Positions 58,619 to 64,000 of a stretch of DNA of 64,000 bases are shown one piece after another. The notes below the pieces were generated by a model. The model ran no database searches. It saw only the letters and a list, made by a program, of their open reading frames with translations, and was not told where the DNA came from. The stretch is from Dyella ginsengisoli LA-4 (GTDB taxonomy: Bacteria; Pseudomonadota; Gammaproteobacteria; Xanthomonadales; Rhodanobacteraceae), in assembly GCF_000334915.1 (NCBI RefSeq), contig NZ_AMSF01000013.1:62001-126000 (forward strand), given 5' to 3'. Numbering within the stretch: the stretch's first letter is position 1; every line of letters begins with the position of its first letter. The translations under genes were made by a program, and so were the position numbers.

Positions 58619-58804
58619 TCAGGCGCTGAGCTGCTGCAGCTGCTCGAGCAGACGATGGCGACGCGATTCCAGGCGCGGACGCAGGACAACGCGCTCCTGC
58701 TCGGTACGACGGGCCAGCTGCTCCATCGCCAGTTCGACGCGACCGATCTCCATCCACAGATCATGCTGCTGATAGACGGGTTCGAAGTTGAGGCTCAGTT
58801 CCAT
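58619..58804 (-). CDS. Small conserved-looking protein, 61 residues, function unknown
   Basis: A highly charged, probably helical protein (ELAMEQLARRTEQERVVLRP, then [16 protein letters not shown]), compatible with a coiled coil. No membrane segment or Cys. It has a strong ribosome site (AGGGGGAG) six bases before the ATG, and codon use like the neighbours. A CRP/Clp-type site lies 62 bases upstream. No family recognised. Confidence 0.7.
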   Translation of the reverse strand: MELSLNFEPVYQQHDLWMEIGRVELAMEQLARRTEQERVVLRPRLESRRHRLLEQLQQLSA

Positions 58805-58865
58805 GACACTCCCCCTTGAGATGTTGGTTGGCTTGTCGGGGTAAATGCATCGCGCGTGCCAACCA

Positions 58866-58881
58866 CGTGACGTCGATCACA
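58866..58881. promoter_or_regulatory. CRP/Clp-type binding site
   Basis: CGTGA, six bases, TCACA matches nine of ten bases of TGTGA-N6-TCACA, the site type bound by CRP and by Clp of Xanthomonas. It precedes the 61-residue gene on the minus strand. Confidence 0.5.
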
Positions 58882-59044
58882 CTTTTTTTGGTACCCGATC
58901 ACGCGACTGACGCGCTACGTCACGAGCTGCCGTGACTCGGCAAAAAAAGCCGTTCCAGTCACATCGGGTTCACGCGTTCGAGGCCAACATCGGCTCACGC
59001 CTCCGGTAGTCCGGACTCGAAGATCAGTCCACGAATTTCCGGTT

Positions 59045-59107
59045 TCTGGCGTCCGGCAACACGGTCATCCTGGATTCCCCCTGTTCCTGAGACCGCCGGA
59101 CGCCAGA
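59045..59107. other. Long-range hairpin in the gap before mnmG
   Basis: A 12-base arm at 59045-59056 (TCTGGCGTCCGG) is perfectly complementary to 59096-59107. Inside, CGGTC (59062-59066) pairs with GACCG (59091-59095). The loop contains GTCATCCTGGATTCC, similar to dispersed repeat sequence. Confidence 0.55.
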
Positions 59108-59116
59108 TCTCTAAAC

Positions 59117-59148
59117 CCAAGCCCCGCGCCACCTGGCGCGGGGCTTGG
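59117..59148. terminator. 14-bp perfect hairpin, terminator-like
   Basis: CCAAGCCCCGCGCC, loop ACCT, and its exact complement. On the plus strand CGTTTTGG follows, on the minus strand GTTTAG, so T-runs are short either way. Probably a bidirectional terminator or part of a structured RNA. Confidence 0.5.
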
Positions 59149-59162
59149 CGTTTTGGAAGAGC

Positions 59163-59191
59163 AAAAAAAGACGGCGCCCGAAGGCGCCGTC
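59163..59191 (-). terminator. Rho-independent terminator (minus strand)
   Basis: On the minus strand GACGGCGCC, loop TTCG, GGCGCCGTC, then seven T. No minus-strand protein gene lies upstream of it, so it implies a non-coding transcript or antisense RNA starting in or before the mnmG leader. Confidence 0.8.
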
Positions 59192-59320
59192 GTCGCTTCC
59201 TTTTCCCGGCACGCAATGGAACCCCTGTCGTTCCATCTCGGCGCGCCTTGCGGCGCCGCGTCTGCCCGCGAAAAGTGCTGGGGCACGTTTTGCATGAAAC
59301 ATGCCAGTCGCTCGGATCAA
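59163..59320 (-). ncRNA. Possible small RNA upstream of mnmG
   Basis: The terminator at 59163-59191 ends a minus-strand stretch that also contains a perfect 7-bp hairpin (59216-59236, ATGGAAC/GTTCCAT) and a GC-rich hairpin near 59240-59262. TTGATC at 59320-59315 is a possible -35, but the -10 is poor. The 5' end is a guess. No known RNA family recognised. Confidence 0.25.
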
Positions 59321-59391
59321 TACCCCGGATGCGGGGTCGCCGTACCATACCGCCCTATCGCGTCCACTTTTGGACCCAGCAGGTCAGTTCC

Positions 59392-61266
<1,875 letters not shown>

Positions 61267-61332
61267 TCGGCGCTCCACGCCCCGGCTCCATGGCATCATG
61301 ACGCGGTTCGAAACATCGCGAGGCATGCTCAC

Positions 61333-62106
61333 ATGGAAATCTGGATCGGCCGCAACGGCGAACGCCACGGCCCCTACAAGGAAGCCGACGTCCGTCAGTG
61401 GCTACGCAGCGGCCAGGTGGCCGGCGACGACCTGGGCTGGTACGACGGCCTGGCCGACTGGCAGCCGCTCGCCTCGCTGTTTCCCGACGAGCTGAACCAG
61501 GCGACGGCCGCCACGCCCCCGCCGTTTTCCGCTGCACCGCTGCCGGAACAGGCCACCACGGTGGCGCTGGAAGACTACGCGGGGTTCTGGAAGCGCTTCG
61601 CGGCCTACATCGTCGATTCGCTGGTGCTGTACATCCCGAACAAGTTGATCATGACGGCGATGGGGGCGGAGGCCGCGCAGGAGCAGCTGAGCAATGCGAT
61701 CCAGGGGGCGACCGGCAACCCCGACGCGATCCTGCACGCCTACAGCCAGTTCTACGGGGCGATCGGGCCGGCCAGCCTCATCACCTTCGTCGTTGCGTGG
61801 CTCTACTTCGCACTGTGCGAAAGCTCTAGCTGGCAGGCCACGCTGGGCAAGATGGCGCTGAGCATCCGCGTCACCGACCTGCACGGCGCGCGCATCTCGC
61901 TGCCGCGGGCACTCGGCCGTTATCCGGCCAAGATGCTCAGCGCGATCATCCTGTTCTTCGGCTTCATGATGGCCGGCTGGACGCAGCGCAAACAGGCACT
62001 GCACGACATGATCGCCGGCACGCTGGTGCTCAACGGCCGTGCGGCCGGCCAGCGCAACGACCGCCATCAGGATCAGAGCCCTTCCGGCAGCCGTTTCGAC
62101 GCCTGA
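61333..62106 (+). CDS. RDD-family membrane protein with N-terminal GYF_2 domain
   Basis: Inner-membrane protein of 257 residues. Residues 1-55 ([39 protein letters not shown]) form a GYF_2-type domain. After a Pro/Ala linker, the RDD domain (about 85-240) starts with [19 protein letters not shown] and contains three hydrophobic segments and the conserved [13 protein letters not shown] and [13 protein letters not shown] proteins have been linked to ion or solute transport, but the role here is unknown. Confidence 0.9.
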   Translation: MEIWIGRNGERHGPYKEADVRQWLRSGQVAGDDLGWYDGLADWQPLASLFPDELNQATAATPPPFSAAPLPEQATTVALEDYAGFWKRFAAYIVDSLVLYIPNKLIMTAMGAEAAQEQLSNAIQGATGNPDAILHAYSQFYGAIGPASLITFVVAWLYFALCESSSWQATLGKMALSIRVTDLHGARISLPRALGRYPAKMLSAIILFFGFMMAGWTQRKQALHDMIAGTLVLNGRAAGQRNDRHQDQSPSGSRFDA

Positions 62107-62127
62107 CGCCGGGCACCACGACCCGCC

Positions 62128-62152
62128 ACGCCGCGGCCTCGCCGCGGCGTTT
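62128..62152 (+). terminator. Terminator after the RDD gene
   Basis: ACGCCGCGG, loop CCTCG, CCGCGGCGT then TT: a perfect 9-bp stem with only a short T-run. It separates the RDD gene from tex. Confidence 0.55.
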
Positions 62153-62183
62153 CTGTCCGCACCGACCGCGCGAGCCCGCTTGT

Positions 62184-62189
62184 TATCAT
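62184..62189 (+). promoter_or_regulatory. Possible -10 element of tex
   Basis: TATCAT, 60 bases before the tex ATG, is the best -10 in the gap; no good -35 seen. Confidence 0.35.
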
Positions 62190-62249
62190 CGGCGGCCGCT
62201 TCGCTTCGCGCCCACGTGGTGCACCGTTTCAAGGAAACCCCGCTCGACC

Positions 62250-64000
<1,751 letters not shown>

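Noticed and set aside
58995-59348. Open frame of 117 codons on the minus strand in the gap before mnmG
   Set aside because: It runs through three hairpins and a terminator, is Arg-rich, and has no ribosome site.

Overview
The window is chromosomal DNA from a very high-GC gammaproteobacterium. Gene content and style point to the Xanthomonadales, most likely the Rhodanobacteraceae (Rhodanobacter/Dyella/Frateuria-like). The evidence is the nag cluster of the Xanthomonas type, the FecI/FecR/TonB-receptor module, the leader-peptide-controlled thr and ilv/leu operons, and -10 elements of TANNNT type close to start codons. This placement is inferred from protein resemblance and was not computed. I see no rRNA, tRNA, CRISPR array, insertion sequence or prophage; it reads as core genome.

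Layout. 1-9975 is an N-acetylglucosamine/chitin-oligosaccharide module: a GH20 hexosaminidase (cut by the window edge), a TonB-dependent receptor and a Glk-family kinase on the minus strand, divergent from nagP, the LacI regulator nagQ, nagB-II and nagA. Two TGACAACGTTG operators sit in the divergent promoter region. 10059-15982 holds three exported or membrane phosphoesterase-type proteins: a type I phosphodiesterase, an LTA-synthase-like sulfatase-fold protein and a CpdB-like nucleotidase. 16192-20638 is a cell-surface-signalling trio of ECF sigma factor, FecR and an STN-containing TonB receptor. 20671-24406 is the thr operon (leader peptide, homoserine dehydrogenase, thrB, thrC). 24621-37602 is one long branched-chain amino acid operon (leader peptide, leuA, ilvE, leuC, leuD, leuB, ilvD, ilvC, ilvB, small subunit, ilvA). 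Threonine made by the first operon feeds isoleucine synthesis in the second through ilvA.

37616-42603 holds a diguanylate cyclase, ubiA, a PAS chemoreceptor, comF and a small membrane protein; the cyclase and the chemoreceptor both have sigma-28-like promoters. 42742-47993 is biotin synthesis (bioB, bioF, bioH, bioC) with the tRNA hydroxylase/rhodanese trhO inserted in front of bioH. 48009-58528 is mixed housekeeping: a DUF3617-like protein, rhtA, an SDR-trehalase pair, tag, a sterol desaturase-like protein, a serine/threonine dehydratase with an aldose epimerase, and pepN. 58619-64000 carries a 61-residue protein, a hairpin-rich non-coding stretch, mnmG, an RDD protein and tex (cut by the window end).

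The most interesting signal is regulatory. The thr and ilv leader peptides were found directly in the sequence. They share the same promoter geometry (TTGACG, 18 bases, TANNNT, 7 bases, ATG), which would make both leader-peptide mRNAs leaderless. The ilv leader also shows a complete attenuator with a perfect 8-bp antiterminator pairing. Other leads are paired repeat elements inside the ilv operon, an internal terminator-like hairpin before ilvD, a Pho-box-like triple repeat, and a candidate small RNA upstream of mnmG.
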